From: Rhodospirillaceae bacterium
GTDB lineage: Bacteria; Pseudomonadota; Alphaproteobacteria; UBA828
Assembly: GCA_002728135.1 (NCBI GenBank)
Contig: PBVE01000002.1
Coordinates: forward strand, 327,725 to 391,724
DNA: 64,000 nucleotides
Reading direction: 5' to 3'
Shown here: in pieces, positions 10,906 through 22,880 of the stretch
Position numbering within the stretch: position 1 is the stretch's first letter
Layout of the letters: each line of letters opens with the position of its first letter
Position numbers and translations under genes: made by a program
The notes under the pieces: generated by a model
Told to the model about the DNA's origin: nothing
What the model saw: the letters and a program-made list of their open reading frames with translations, nothing else
Databases searched by the model: none

Positions 10906-10996
10906 GTATCCCTCATTTAAAAATTGTTTGTACTTTCCCTTATCAATTATTGAATCAGGGCTGTTATTATCTCGAGTCTACGTGTTATTTTAACGA

Positions 10997-13222
10997 ATGG
11001 AATCATCAGATGCTACAACTCAAATATTGTCCAAACAAATCATGGTTGATGGAGCCCATGTTGCTGTGTTACCTGCAGTGCCAATAAACCATTTATATGA
11101 ATATATTGTTCCAAGAGATTTTAATTTTGAAATTGGCTCCTTAGTAAGAATTCCTCTGAGAAATAGGATCACTACTGGCGTTATCTGGGAAAATTCGAAC
11201 AAGAAACTCCCAATTGGGAAAGTAAAAGCTGTAGAGTCAATACTAAAGCTCCCCTCAATCAAAGAAGATTTGCGAGACCTAGTAGATTGGGTAGCTTCAT
11301 ATACGCTTGCTGAGCGCGGATCAATTTTACGAATGATTTTAAATTCATCTGCTCTAAGCAACACTAATAAAACCCAGAAATTTTACAATTTAACAACAAC
11401 AAAACCCCAGAAAATGACTAAGGCTCGTGAACAGGTAATTCGTGCTTTATCAAATGGAATCCCAAAAACTTTTTCAGAGATACATGACATTACTAAAGTT
11501 AGCAGTAGTGTAGTTAAAGGATTGGAAAAAATCGGTTGTCTTGAGGCAGTTATTCGCCCTGAATCAATGCAATTCAGAACACATAATGCGTATTTGAAAA
11601 AACAAAATCTATCTGTTTTACAAAGTAAAGCCGCAAAGCAGCTTATAAAATTAGTAGAACAGGATTCTTTTTCGGTAACCCTTCTAGAGGGTGTCACTGG
11701 ATCTGGAAAAACTGAGGTTTACTTCGAAGCACTTTCCGCATCAATCCTTGCTGGAAAACAAGCTTTGGTTTTGCTTCCAGAAATTGCACTTTCAACACAA
11801 TGGCTATCTCGATTTGAAGATCGCTTTGGAGTAGAGCCAGCTGTATGGCACTCAGAAATTACTCCTAAATATCGAGGTACAACTTGGCAAGCTACCGCTG
11901 AAGGCAATGTTTCAATAGTGGTTGGAGCTCGTTCAGCACTATGGTTGCCATTTAAAAATTTGGGTCTAATAATTGTTGATGAGGAACATGACCCTGGATA
12001 CAAACAAGAAGAAGGTGTAATTTATCATGCAAGAGATATGGCTGTTGCAAGGGGTAAAATGGAAAATTTACCAGTAGTTTTAGCATCCGCAACTCCATCT
12101 CTAGAAACCTTAAAAAATGTTGAAAACAAACGATACAATCATTGTTTTATTCCAAGTCGCTTTGGTGCAGCAAAATTGCCAAAAATTGAGGCAATAGATA
12201 TGCGCAAACAAAGTCTAAAGAAAAATTGTTGGCTTTCAGAACCACTTCAATTAGCTGTTAAAAATACATTAGATAGAAAACACCAAGCAGCATTATTTTT
12301 AAATCGTAGGGGTTATGCACCGTTAACACTATGTAAAGCATGTGGTTATTGTATAGAGTGTCCTAATTGTTCCACTTGGCTTGTAGAACATCGAGTAAAA
12401 AATACTTTAAATTGCCATCATTGCGGATACTCTGAAACCCGCCAAAATCAGTGTAAAAATTGTGGAGAAACTGGAACACTAAAACCATGCGGACCTGGAG
12501 TTGAACGACTAGCAGAAGAGGTGGAGACTCTTTATCCATCTGCCAGTATTGAAATAGCTACGAGCGATACAATGGTGTCCCCAAAAATAGCCGAAAAAAT
12601 TTTAAAGCGGATTGAATCTTGTGAAGTTGACATAGTCATTGGCACGCAGGTTATTGCCAAAGGTTATAATTTTCCAATGCTTACTCTAATAGGTGTAGTA
12701 GACGCAGACCTTGGTTTAGCAGGAGCAGACCTTCGTGCTGCTGAACATACATACCATTTATTGAACCAGGTTTCGGGTAGAGCTGGACGTTCGGAACATG
12801 AGGGGAATGTTATGCTTCAAACCTATATGCCAGAACACCCTGTTATGAAGGGCCTTATCGATGGAAAACGGAGTGCATTTTTAAAGGAAGAAGCTGCTGC
12901 AAGAGCTAAAAACTTTTTGCCACCTTACGGTCGTCTAATAGCAATTATATTTTCGGGAGAAGATGAACAAAAAGTAATAAAAACGGCAAAACTCCTTACA
13001 TCAATAGCTCGTTCAAATACAAAGAATATCCCAGATATCTCTATTTTAGGTCCTGCGCCAGCATCTCTGTCTATTTTAAGAGGAAAATATCGCTATAGAA
13101 TATTAATCAAAGGGAAAGATTCACAACGACTTCAACCCCCCCTCAAAACTTGGTTAAAAAAGATTGGAAATACCGAAGGTGTTCGTATCCAAATAGATGT
13201 TGACCCCCATTCTTTCCTCTAG
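10997..13222 (+). CDS. priA: Primosomal replication restart helicase PriA
   Basis: 3'-5' DNA helicase that reloads the replisome at stalled forks. The order is: an N-terminal 3'-end DNA-binding domain (about 20-120), a winged-helix segment, Walker A GVTGSGKT (232-239), the DEEHD box with VDEEHDPGYKQEE, a zinc module of paired Cys (CKACGYCIECPNC, then CHHCGY and CKNCGETG), and the C-terminal helicase lobe with QVSGRAGR. Length 741 is normal. An alternative start is Met16. The location just upstream of atpH is conserved in alphaproteobacteria. Confidence 0.96.
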   Translation: MESSDATTQILSKQIMVDGAHVAVLPAVPINHLYEYIVPRDFNFEIGSLVRIPLRNRITTGVIWENSNKKLPIGKVKAVESILKLPSIKEDLRDLVDWVASYTLAERGSILRMILNSSALSNTNKTQKFYNLTTTKPQKMTKAREQVIRALSNGIPKTFSEIHDITKVSSSVVKGLEKIGCLEAVIRPESMQFRTHNAYLKKQNLSVLQSKAAKQLIKLVEQDSFSVTLLEGVTGSGKTEVYFEALSASILAGKQALVLLPEIALSTQWLSRFEDRFGVEPAVWHSEITPKYRGTTWQATAEGNVSIVVGARSALWLPFKNLGLIIVDEEHDPGYKQEEGVIYHARDMAVARGKMENLPVVLASATPSLETLKNVENKRYNHCFIPSRFGAAKLPKIEAIDMRKQSLKKNCWLSEPLQLAVKNTLDRKHQAALFLNRRGYAPLTLCKACGYCIECPNCSTWLVEHRVKNTLNCHHCGYSETRQNQCKNCGETGTLKPCGPGVERLAEEVETLYPSASIEIATSDTMVSPKIAEKILKRIESCEVDIVIGTQVIAKGYNFPMLTLIGVVDADLGLAGADLRAAEHTYHLLNQVSGRAGRSEHEGNVMLQTYMPEHPVMKGLIDGKRSAFLKEEAAARAKNFLPPYGRLIAIIFSGEDEQKVIKTAKLLTSIARSNTKNIPDISILGPAPASLSILRGKYRYRILIKGKDSQRLQPPLKTWLKKIGNTEGVRIQIDVDPHSFL

Positions 13223-13417
13223 TTTGCATATATCAACAATATCATTAGACATTAATATTTAATGTATAGCTCCAGGTAGTTGCGCGGAAAGTATCAGTAT
13301 GTTACCTATCCCTTTCTTTGGAGCAAATTACAGCTTATAAGTATTAGAATATTAACTAGTTTGAGAACAAATTATACTTTTTAGTATGGCTAATATGACA
13401 AAGGGAGACAAAATTAA

Positions 13418-13975
13418 GTGACTGCCCAAACAACAGGCTCAAGTGAAATTGCTGAGCGATATGCAACTGCACTTTTTGAGTTGGCGTTAGAACGAGAAGA
13501 ATTAGACACCATAAGGTCTGATCTAGACTCGTTAGCAAGCCTATTGAACGAATCTGAAGATCTTAATCGACTTACAAGAAGCCCTGTTATAAGTAGAAAA
13601 GAACAGGGAAAAGCGATAGATTCTATAGCAGAAAATCTCAAAATCTCATTGCTTGTGAGAAATTTTTTAGGTGTAATGGCAAATAAGAGAAGACTTTTCG
13701 CTCTAGAAACTGTTATTAGGAACTTCCATCACAAGGTGGCAGAGCATAAGGGTGAGGTAGCAGCACAAGTAACTTCTGCTAAACCGTTAAAGCCTGAGCA
13801 TGAAGCCGCTGTTCGTGCTGCACTAAAAGATGTTGTTGGACGCGATGTAGCCCTCGAAACACTAGTTGACCCTGCTATTATAGGCGGTCTAAAAATTATG
13901 GTTGGTTCGAGGATGATAGATAATTCGATACGTACAAAGCTTGATAATATCGAGCTTGCGATGAAAGGGATTTAA
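13418..13975 (+). CDS. atpH: ATP synthase F1 delta subunit
   Basis: Peripheral-stalk subunit that attaches the F1 head to the membrane sector. The start is GTG 13418, preceded by the Shine-Dalgarno AGGGAG at 13402-13407. The 185-residue protein shows the OSCP/delta pattern: an N-terminal helical domain beginning [15 protein letters not shown] and a C-terminal [22 protein letters not shown] motif. It is the first gene of atpHAGDC. The F0 genes atpBEF are not in the window, as usual in alphaproteobacteria. Confidence 0.95.
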   Translation: MTAQTTGSSEIAERYATALFELALEREELDTIRSDLDSLASLLNESEDLNRLTRSPVISRKEQGKAIDSIAENLKISLLVRNFLGVMANKRRLFALETVIRNFHHKVAEHKGEVAAQVTSAKPLKPEHEAAVRAALKDVVGRDVALETLVDPAIIGGLKIMVGSRMIDNSIRTKLDNIELAMKGI

Positions 13976-13977
13976 AA

Positions 13978-15507
13978 ATGGATATTGGGGCCGCCGAAGT
14001 ATCGGCAATACTTAAACAGCAAATCGCAAATTTTGGCACTGAGGCCGATGTTGCTGAAGTCGGCCAAGTTTTATCGGTAGGCGATGGCGTTGCTCGCGTT
14101 CATGGCCTAGATAACGTCCAAGCTGGTGAAATGGTGGAGTTTCCACAAGGTATCAAAGGAATGGCCTTAAACTTGGAAACAGATAATGTCGGTGTTGTTA
14201 TCTTTGGAGAAGACAGAGACATCAAAGAAGGTGATGTGGTTAAAAGGACTGGTGCCATTGTGGAAGTTCCAGTAGGCAGAGGCTTGCTTGGTCGTGTAGT
14301 AGATGCACTTGGAAATCCGATAGATGGTAAGGGACCAATAGAAAGTGATGAAAAACGAAGAGTAGATGTGAAAGCACCAGGTATCATCCCAAGGCAATCA
14401 GTGGATGAGCCTATGCAAACTGGATTGAAGGCATGTGACGCTTTAGTACCTGTAGGACGAGGACAAAGAGAACTAATTATTGGGGATAGACAAACTGGCA
14501 AAACTGCTGTTGCCGTTGATACAATTATCAACCAAAAATCAGTCAATGCTGGTAATGATGAATCGAAAAAATTATACTGTATATATGTGGCCGTCGGGCA
14601 AAAACGTTCAACAGTTGCACAACTTGTAAAAACTCTGGAAGAACAGGGTGCTATGGAATACTCCATAGTAGTTTCTGCAACAGCCTCAGAACCTGCACCA
14701 TTACAATTTCTTGCACCTTATACCGGATGTACTATGGGTGAATATTTCCGTGATAACAGTATGCACGCACTAATTATATACGACGATTTATCAAAACAAG
14801 CCGTGGCCTATAGACAAATGTCCTTATTGCTTAGACGCCCACCAGGACGTGAAGCGTATCCAGGAGATGTTTTTTACCTACACTCTAGACTCTTGGAACG
14901 TGCAGCTAAGATGAATAAGGATAATGGTTCTGGCTCCTTAACGGCTTTACCTGTTATCGAAACACAAGCTGGTGATGTGTCAGCATATATCCCAACGAAT
15001 GTTATATCTATAACCGACGGTCAAATATTTCTTGAAACTGAATTATTTTATCAAGGAATTAGACCTGCAATTAATGTCGGGCTATCAGTCAGTCGTGTTG
15101 GATCAGCAGCTCAAATAAAAGCTATGAAATCAGTAGCAGGAACAATAAAACTAGAGTTAGCTCAGTACAGAGAGATGGCAGCTTTTGCTCAATTTGGATC
15201 AGATCTCGATGCTGCAACACAAAGACTCTTAGCTCGGGGTGCACGATTAACCGAATTATTAAAACAGGGACAATATCAACCACTTCCAGTCGAGGAACAA
15301 GTTGTAGCAATTTTTGCAGGGGTTCGAGGATACCTAGACGGAGTGGAAACTACAGATGTGACCAGATTTGAACAATCTTATTTGAGTGAGGTTCGCACAA
15401 ATGCCTCTGACGTATTAGAAGATATTAGAGAATCTGGGACCCTAAGCGAAAAAAGTGAGCAAAAACTAAGTGAAATTCTAGATCAATTTACAAAATCATT
15501 TACGTAA
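13978..15507 (+). CDS. atpA: ATP synthase F1 alpha subunit
   Basis: Non-catalytic nucleotide-binding subunit of the F1 head. It has a beta-barrel N-terminal domain, Walker A GDRQTGKT (169-176), the long conserved block [22 protein letters not shown], the arginine-finger region [10 protein letters not shown], and the C-terminal helical domain. Length 509 is standard. It begins 2 nt after the atpH stop. Confidence 0.98.
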   Translation: MDIGAAEVSAILKQQIANFGTEADVAEVGQVLSVGDGVARVHGLDNVQAGEMVEFPQGIKGMALNLETDNVGVVIFGEDRDIKEGDVVKRTGAIVEVPVGRGLLGRVVDALGNPIDGKGPIESDEKRRVDVKAPGIIPRQSVDEPMQTGLKACDALVPVGRGQRELIIGDRQTGKTAVAVDTIINQKSVNAGNDESKKLYCIYVAVGQKRSTVAQLVKTLEEQGAMEYSIVVSATASEPAPLQFLAPYTGCTMGEYFRDNSMHALIIYDDLSKQAVAYRQMSLLLRRPPGREAYPGDVFYLHSRLLERAAKMNKDNGSGSLTALPVIETQAGDVSAYIPTNVISITDGQIFLETELFYQGIRPAINVGLSVSRVGSAAQIKAMKSVAGTIKLELAQYREMAAFAQFGSDLDAATQRLLARGARLTELLKQGQYQPLPVEEQVVAIFAGVRGYLDGVETTDVTRFEQSYLSEVRTNASDVLEDIRESGTLSEKSEQKLSEILDQFTKSFT

Positions 15508-15534
15508 TTAAAATACCTATCGAAACGATACAGC

Positions 15535-16434
15535 ATGGCAAGTCTTAAATCACTTCGGCTAAGAATAAATAGCGTAAAACAGACGCAGAAAATAACATCT
15601 GCAATGAAATTAGTCGCTGCTTCTAAACTTCGAAGAGCTCAAGAAGCTGCAGAAGCCGCTCGGCCATATGCAGAAAGAATGGAAAGGATGTTAGGAAGTT
15701 TAGCTTTGGCCATGGCAGGTAGAGAAGATGCTCCTCGTCTGTTATCCGGAACTGGTAATGACAAATCCCACCTGATTGTAGTGTGTACTGCAGATAGGGG
15801 GCTTTGTGGTGGATTTAATAGCTCTATAGTTCGTGGAGTAAGGCTTAAAATACAGGAATTACAAAACTCTGGAAAAAATGTTAAGATATATACTGTAGGA
15901 AGGAAAGGAAGGGAGCAGCTACGCCGTGAATTTGGAGAATTAATTATTGAACACAAACAAGGGATAGGCCGTCGTGGGCCCGAATATTCGGAAGCTTCAG
16001 AAATAGGCGAACAATTAACATCAATGTTCGAAAACGAACAATTTGATGTGTGCACAATAGTATATAATCGTTTCCATTCTGTCATGAGCCAAGTAGTAAC
16101 CTTTCAACAACTTATACCCTTTACGCTAGAAGAAAATAGGAACCAAGCTGAAGAAAATGTCGATCAAAAAGAATTAGAATCTGCCTATGACTTTGAACCG
16201 GATGAAACAGTCATTCTTGAAGATATTCTTCCAAGAAATTTAGGCGTGCAAGTTTTTAGAGCACTTCTAGAAAATGCCGCGAGCGAACAAGGGGCTCGTA
16301 TGAGTGCAATGGATAACGCGACACGAAATGCAGGTGAAATGATAGAGAAGGTAACATTAGAATACAATAGGTCACGTCAAGCACAAATAACCAAAGAATT
16401 AATCGAAATTGTTTCGGGTGCGGAAGCACTATAA
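15535..16434 (+). CDS. atpG: ATP synthase F1 gamma subunit
   Basis: Central rotor shaft of F1. The signature N-terminal coiled coil ([20 protein letters not shown], then [16 protein letters not shown]) and the C-terminal helix ([16 protein letters not shown]) are both present. The Rossmann-like middle contains [15 protein letters not shown]. Length 299 is typical of alphaproteobacteria. It sits 27 nt after atpA. Confidence 0.97.
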   Translation: MASLKSLRLRINSVKQTQKITSAMKLVAASKLRRAQEAAEAARPYAERMERMLGSLALAMAGREDAPRLLSGTGNDKSHLIVVCTADRGLCGGFNSSIVRGVRLKIQELQNSGKNVKIYTVGRKGREQLRREFGELIIEHKQGIGRRGPEYSEASEIGEQLTSMFENEQFDVCTIVYNRFHSVMSQVVTFQQLIPFTLEENRNQAEENVDQKELESAYDFEPDETVILEDILPRNLGVQVFRALLENAASEQGARMSAMDNATRNAGEMIEKVTLEYNRSRQAQITKELIEIVSGAEAL

Positions 16435-16474
16435 GACAATGATAAACTTTAATATAATATTAAAACAAAAATAG

Positions 16475-17920
<1,446 letters not shown>

Positions 17921-17941
17921 TCAGGCCTCTGGGAGGGCAGA

Positions 17942-18346
17942 ATGGCTGATACTATTCAATTTGAACTGGTTGCACCTGAAAATCTTATTTTCACTGGCGA
18001 TGTAGAATTAGTTGTAGTTCCAGGTTCAGAAGGAGATTTTGGAGTTCTTCCTGGTCACGCAAATGTTATTTCAACAGTACGTCCTGGTGTTATCGAAATC
18101 CATGATAATGGTGAATTAAAAGATAGATATTTTGTTAGTGGTGGCTATGCAGAAGTAACTGCCAAACGATGTACCATATTATCAATCGAGGCTCTACCAA
18201 TATCTAATGTGAGTGAAAAGGTGGCAAAAGAACGTTTTGATAACGCAGAAACCGAAGTTAATAATGCAAACACAGATATTGAGCGAGAACGAGCAGAAAA
18301 CAATTTAAATGTCGCTCGAGCAATGATGGAAATAGCAAAAAATTAA
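17942..18346 (+). CDS. atpC: ATP synthase F1 epsilon subunit
   Basis: Rotor-foot subunit that couples gamma to the c-ring and can inhibit ATPase activity. The 134-residue protein has the N-terminal beta-sandwich with the conserved VVVPGSEGDFGVLPGHAN segment and a C-terminal helical hairpin of alternating Glu/Asn/Arg. A GGAGG-like sequence precedes the ATG. It is the last gene of the atp operon. Confidence 0.95.
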   Translation: MADTIQFELVAPENLIFTGDVELVVVPGSEGDFGVLPGHANVISTVRPGVIEIHDNGELKDRYFVSGGYAEVTAKRCTILSIEALPISNVSEKVAKERFDNAETEVNNANTDIERERAENNLNVARAMMEIAKN

Positions 18347-18509
18347 ATTTTTTTGTCCAAGTATGATTTTTAATCTAAGATAGACTTGTCGTACGCAAAA
18401 CTTTTCATATAATCCGTCTCCCTATATCCTTGTTATGATTATTTTTAACATAGCAATATTTTTTAGTTATTGGCTTTTTATTTTGAAATTAGAGATATCT
18501 GGCAGAAAA

Positions 18510-19325
18510 ATGGGAAATTGGAAATTAAATGACATCCGGTGGGATGATTTTGATAGGTCACTTTTGGATCCTGAAATAGTAACAGTTGTTAAAGCAGCGA
18601 GTATGGTCGAATACCATAGTAAAGACTATGCTGAATACCTTTGTAGTGTTTTTGCTGGAGACACAGAATTTTGTAATGCAGCAGTAGAATGGGGACAAGA
18701 GGAAATACAGCATGGAAAAGCTCTTAGGCAATATGCAGAATTAGCTGATCCCAATTTTGACTTTGATTCAACTTTTGATCGCTTTGTAAGCAACCACGAT
18801 ATTCAAACTGATGCTAATGAATCTATAAGAGGTTCGAGATGTAGTGAGTTAGTTGCTCGCTGTATAGTTGAAGTTGGAACTTCAGCTTATTATAGTGCCT
18901 TGAGGGATTCAACCTCCGAACCAGTTCTTAGACAAATCTGTAAAAATATAGCTGCAGATGAATTCCGTCACTATAAATTATTTTACTCCACTATGAAAAA
19001 ATACCAAAAGTCTGAAAAGGTTGGTTTTATTTCTCGTCTAATTACAGCAACTAGCCGTCTAGCTGAAGCACAAGACGACGAACTCGGGTACGCTTACTAT
19101 TGTGCATCAGGATCTACAGGTCCATATGTAAGATCAGAAAACATAAATGCATATGCCAAAAGGGTTTTCCCATTATATCGATATGAACATGTAAAACGTG
19201 GTCTAGGTATGACAATGAAAGCTGTAGGTGTAAAACCACAGAGCCATGTTGGAAAAGTTGTTACATTTGTTGGCTGGTCTGCTTTCCAGAGATACGCTAG
19301 ACATTTAGAAAAAAAAGCAGCCTAA
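18510..19325 (+). CDS. Ferritin-like di-iron domain protein
   Basis: The protein has the full ligand pattern of a four-helix di-iron bundle: Glu34, Glu65-x-x-His68, Glu121 and Glu151-x-x-His154. It could bind iron for an oxidase, desaturase-like or rubrerythrin-like role, but the substrate cannot be read from sequence. The frame extends upstream to ATG 18435, which would add 25 hydrophobic residues. That stretch has no Shine-Dalgarno, overlaps AT-rich intergenic sequence, and the soluble fold begins at MGNWKLND, so ATG 18510 (271 residues) is preferred. It stands alone after the atp operon and faces rppH. Confidence 0.75.
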   Translation: MGNWKLNDIRWDDFDRSLLDPEIVTVVKAASMVEYHSKDYAEYLCSVFAGDTEFCNAAVEWGQEEIQHGKALRQYAELADPNFDFDSTFDRFVSNHDIQTDANESIRGSRCSELVARCIVEVGTSAYYSALRDSTSEPVLRQICKNIAADEFRHYKLFYSTMKKYQKSEKVGFISRLITATSRLAEAQDDELGYAYYCASGSTGPYVRSENINAYAKRVFPLYRYEHVKRGLGMTMKAVGVKPQSHVGKVVTFVGWSAFQRYARHLEKKAA

Positions 19326-19394
19326 TATCCAAAAAAACTATATTTGACTAATAAACAATTAGATTTGGCAAAATAATTATTACTAGATGCCTTT

Positions 19395-19862
19395 TCATTT
19401 ATTTAATTTCTCAGAAAATTCTTTAAAAACCATTTTATAAACTGATTTTTTAAAATCTACTATCTGAACAATTAATTCCTCTGGATCCATCCAACACCAT
19501 GAATCAAATTCAGGATCTTTAGTATTTACATTAATATCAGATTCAGAGCCTAAAAACATACAAAGATACCAACGCTGTTGCTGCCCGGAAAACTTTCCTC
19601 CCATTACATTTTTTGACAAATTTTCAGGAAAGTCGTAACTGAGTAAATCCTTGGTTTGTGCAATGATAGAAATCATATGAGGTTTTATACTAGTTTCCTC
19701 TTCAAGCTCACGATATGCAGCAGAAAGTCTATCCTCTTTATCATTAATACCTCCCTGCGGCATTTGCCAAACATCTTTTAACATATCCATGCGTCGACCA
19801 GTAAAGACCTGTTTATTAGTGTTAATAAGAACTATTCCTACTCCTTGTCTATACAAATTCAA
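19395..19862 (-). CDS. rppH: RNA pyrophosphohydrolase (Nudix)
   Basis: Removes pyrophosphate from the 5' end of mRNAs, starting RNase E-dependent decay. The Nudix box spans Gly37-Ile59 with Glu43 and the REL-E-EE core (51-56); the usual Gly near its end is Ser58. PQGG before the box and the RQGVGIVLIN opening are typical of RppH. Length 155 is close to the family norm. It follows ctpA by 5 nt, a pairing seen in many alphaproteobacteria. Confidence 0.9.
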   Translation of the reverse strand: MNLYRQGVGIVLINTNKQVFTGRRMDMLKDVWQMPQGGINDKEDRLSAAYRELEEETSIKPHMISIIAQTKDLLSYDFPENLSKNVMGGKFSGQQQRWYLCMFLGSESDINVNTKDPEFDSWCWMDPEELIVQIVDFKKSVYKMVFKEFSEKLNK

Positions 19863-19867
19863 TACAC

Positions 19868-21151
19868 CTAGTTTCTTGTAGCTATTGATAAGAGTTTGAA
19901 CCCTCTTAGGAGGTCAAATGCCCTGAGAAGCTGGTAATCCTCTTGTTCATTACTCTCATTATTTATATTTTTTTCTTTATTATTTTCTGTTTCAGTTTTG
20001 ACAACATCAAGACTACCCCGTAAATCAGATTCTCGCTGACTCTTCTCAGAAAGCTTTTCTATACGTGCAGGTTCAACTAACAAATCAGGTTCAATCCCTT
20101 TTGCCTGAATAGATCTTCCTGAGGGGGTAAAATATCTTGCTGTAGTAAGGCGAATAGCTCCTTGTTCCCTTAGTGGAATAATTGTCTGCACAGATCCTTT
20201 GCCAAAAGAACGGGTGCCAATTATTAAGCCTCGATTGTGATCTTGGATTGCTCCAGCCACAATCTCAGATGCAGATGCTGATCCACCATTTATAAGAACA
20301 ATAATTGGTAACCCTTTTGCTATATCTCCGTTACGTGCATTAAACCTCTGAATACTGTCATTGCGCCTACCTCTTGTAGATACAATTTCACCTTTATCAA
20401 GGAAGCTATCAGCTACAGAAATAGCTTGGTCTAATAAGCCCCCTGGGTTATTACGCAAGTCAAGAACAAGACCCACCAAAGATTCTTTTTTTTCCTCAAA
20501 AATCAGCCCCACAGATTTTTCCAGATCATCAGTAGTTCTTTCTGAGAATGAAGTGATTCTTATGTAAACTATATCTTCACCCTCAAGACGAGTTTTTACC
20601 GACCCAATTTTAATTTTATCTCTTATAATTGAGACATCAAATGCAGAGTCTAGACCAGATCGCTGTATTGTTAATGTAATTTTTGTATTGATTAGACCAC
20701 GCATTAAATCAACTGCTTGGCTCAATGACAAACCTAAGATTGGTTTCCCATCTAAATGCGTGATAAAATCACCAGCCTTTATTCCTGCTCTATAAGCTGG
20801 TGTATCATCAATAGGAGCAATTACCTTGACAAATCCATTTTCCATAGTGACCTCAATTCCTAGTCCACCAAATTCGCCACGAGTTTGGATACGCATTTCC
20901 TTAAGGTTTTTTGGATTTAAATACTTTGAATGAGGATCAAGAGAGTTTAACATTCCATTTATAGCCGATTCAATTAATATAGCTTCATCTGACTCCTCGA
21001 CATAATCACTTTGAACCTTCTCAAATACATCGCCGAATAGCTCTAACTGTTTATATGTATCAGAATTACTTGATCTAGAAAAAATTACAACACTTAGAAA
21101 AATTAAACTGATAAAAGAACTAATAAATATAATACCTATTTTTTTTTTCAT
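19868..21151 (-). CDS. ctpA: C-terminal processing peptidase (S41 family)
   Basis: Periplasmic serine protease that trims C-termini of envelope proteins. An N-terminal signal anchor (residues 5-24) is followed by a PDZ domain (about 92-165) with GLGIEV and GIKAGDFI, then the protease core with LRNNPGGLL and the Ser293/Lys318 dyad in GSASASEI and SFGKGSVQ. The C-terminal tail (about 370-410) is charged and low in complexity. Length 427 is normal. Confidence 0.94.
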   Translation of the reverse strand: MKKKIGIIFISSFISLIFLSVVIFSRSSNSDTYKQLELFGDVFEKVQSDYVEESDEAILIESAINGMLNSLDPHSKYLNPKNLKEMRIQTRGEFGGLGIEVTMENGFVKVIAPIDDTPAYRAGIKAGDFITHLDGKPILGLSLSQAVDLMRGLINTKITLTIQRSGLDSAFDVSIIRDKIKIGSVKTRLEGEDIVYIRITSFSERTTDDLEKSVGLIFEEKKESLVGLVLDLRNNPGGLLDQAISVADSFLDKGEIVSTRGRRNDSIQRFNARNGDIAKGLPIIVLINGGSASASEIVAGAIQDHNRGLIIGTRSFGKGSVQTIIPLREQGAIRLTTARYFTPSGRSIQAKGIEPDLLVEPARIEKLSEKSQRESDLRGSLDVVKTETENNKEKNINNESNEQEDYQLLRAFDLLRGFKLLSIATRN

Positions 21152-21174
21152 GATCTCACTCTAAAAAATATTAC

Positions 21175-21207
21175 GAAATAAAAATTAAGATTGCAGCACA
21201 CAATCTT
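21175..21207 (-). terminator. Candidate intrinsic terminator between gpmI and ctpA
   Basis: Read on the minus strand, AAGATTG, a 7-nt loop and CAATCTT form a perfect 7-bp stem followed by AATTTTTATTT. It lies about 130 nt after gpmI and 36 nt before ctpA, so it probably ends the gpmI transcript. The AT-rich stem keeps confidence moderate. Confidence 0.5.
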
Positions 21208-21335
21208 CAACTTTGGCAAATGGAAAAACTGGTATTTATGTCAATAAGGCATTTAGAAAATAGCAGTTCTTTAGAATATAAATACAATTAAATTATAAAG
21301 GATCAAAAATACCATTCATATATGATTTGCCTGAA

Positions 21336-22880
21336 CTAAGTGGTTATAAGAGTTTCTCCCGTCATTTCTTTGGGCGGATCTAATCCCAACAAATCTAATA
21401 CCGTTGGTGCTATATCACATAATGAGCCATTCTCAACAACTGGTAGTTTTAATTTTTTTTCTGTAACTAATACAAAGGGTACTGGATTTTGAGTATGAGA
21501 GGTTTGTGGCTCTCCGTTGCTACTTAACATCTGCTCAGCATTACCATGATCGGCGGTTATTAAAAGAGCTCCATTGGTTTCTTTTATTGAATTCTTAATA
21601 ATTTCAATGCATTTATCCACAGCTTCGACTGCTTTTATTGCAGCAGCCAGATCTCCTGTATGGCCAACCATATCTGTATTAGCAAAATTTACTAAAATAA
21701 AATCATAGTTTCCGCCTCTAATCTCATAATTAAGCCTCTCTGCAACCTCAAATGCTGACATCTCAGGCTTTAGGTCGTATGTTGCTACTTTTGGAGATGG
21801 GATCAAAATACGCTCCTCACCTAGAAAAGCAGCCTCCTCTCCTCCATTAAAGAAAAAAGTAACATGAGCATATTTTTCTGTTTCAGCAATTCTCAGTTGT
21901 TTTAGGCCTGATTTTGAAACTATTTGCCCTAATACATTTTTCACTATATTTGGCTTAAAAATTGAGCCCATATGTATATCTAGCATTGAGGAATAACTAC
22001 ACATTCCAAGAGTTGATGTAAATTTTGGAATATAATCTCTGCTGAATTTATTAAAGTTTGGATCCACAAGTGCTTCAGTAATCTCTCTAACTCGATCTGC
22101 ACGAAAATTTGCAACTATTAAGCCATCACCATCTTTCATTCCAGAATAACAATCTAATGCGACTGGCTTGATAAACTCATCAGAGACCCCCGTGTCATAC
22201 ATCATAGAAATATATTCTTCAGGGGCAATTTGCACTCCCTTTTCCCCTTTTCCATGTACTAAAACCTTCCATGCTTCACGAACACGATCCCAGCGATTAT
22301 CACGATCCATCGCCCAATAACGTCCTGATAAGGTTGAGATAGATACTCCTTTTAACCCGTTAGTCTCAGATCTAAATTTTTCTATATATCTAGCTGCTGA
22401 ATATGGTGGTGTATCTCTTCCATCAAGGATTGCATGAACACATACAAAAATATCATTTGCCTCAAAAATTTTACATAGTTCCAGAATATGATCCTGATGA
22501 CTGTGCACACCTCCTGGAGACAACAAACCTAAAAGATGAAATTTGCCACTACTTTTCTTAATTCTATCAATTTTATCTAATAAATAAGGATCATTAAATA
22601 ATTTATTTTCTTCAATTGCCTTATCAATTCGCGGTAGGTCCTGCAATATAATTCTGCCTGCCCCCATACTCATGTGTCCCACTTCAGAGTTTCCCATTTG
22701 TCCTTCTGGAAGACCTACAGCCCTGCCTGATGTTAATAATTCTCCATTTGGATAACTAACGAGCAATTTGTCCCATGCAGGGGTAAATGCATTTGAGATA
22801 GCATTATGCTTATCTTTTGGGCCATTTCCCCAGCCATCGAGGACACATAAAACAACAGGCCCTGATACTTTTTGGGTCAT
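21336..22880 (-). CDS. gpmI: 2,3-bisphosphoglycerate-independent phosphoglycerate mutase
   Basis: Interconverts 2- and 3-phosphoglycerate in glycolysis and gluconeogenesis using two Mn ions. The phosphatase domain begins with CVLDGWG and carries the phospho-acceptor Ser65 in GNSEVGHM. The transferase domain has HSHQDHI and LDGRDTPP. The C-terminal metal ligands are in FANTDMVGHTGD and TADHGNAEQM. Length 514 matches the family. Its position after rlmH is conserved in alphaproteobacteria. Confidence 0.97.
   Translation of the reverse strand: MTQKVSGPVVLCVLDGWGNGPKDKHNAISNAFTPAWDKLLVSYPNGELLTSGRAVGLPEGQMGNSEVGHMSMGAGRIILQDLPRIDKAIEENKLFNDPYLLDKIDRIKKSSGKFHLLGLLSPGGVHSHQDHILELCKIFEANDIFVCVHAILDGRDTPPYSAARYIEKFRSETNGLKGVSISTLSGRYWAMDRDNRWDRVREAWKVLVHGKGEKGVQIAPEEYISMMYDTGVSDEFIKPVALDCYSGMKDGDGLIVANFRADRVREITEALVDPNFNKFSRDYIPKFTSTLGMCSYSSMLDIHMGSIFKPNIVKNVLGQIVSKSGLKQLRIAETEKYAHVTFFFNGGEEAAFLGEERILIPSPKVATYDLKPEMSAFEVAERLNYEIRGGNYDFILVNFANTDMVGHTGDLAAAIKAVEAVDKCIEIIKNSIKETNGALLITADHGNAEQMLSSNGEPQTSHTQNPVPFVLVTEKKLKLPVVENGSLCDIAPTVLDLLGLDPPKEMTGETLITT

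Noticed and set aside
14100..14666. 188-codon minus-strand frame opposite atpA
   Set aside because: Antisense shadow of atpA, rich in Ser, Pro and Thr as expected from codon complementarity, with no family signature.
18435..18509. N-terminal membrane helix on the ferritin-like protein
   Set aside because: The hydrophobic stretch is translation of AT-rich intergenic DNA with no ribosome-binding site; the conserved fold starts at ATG 18510.
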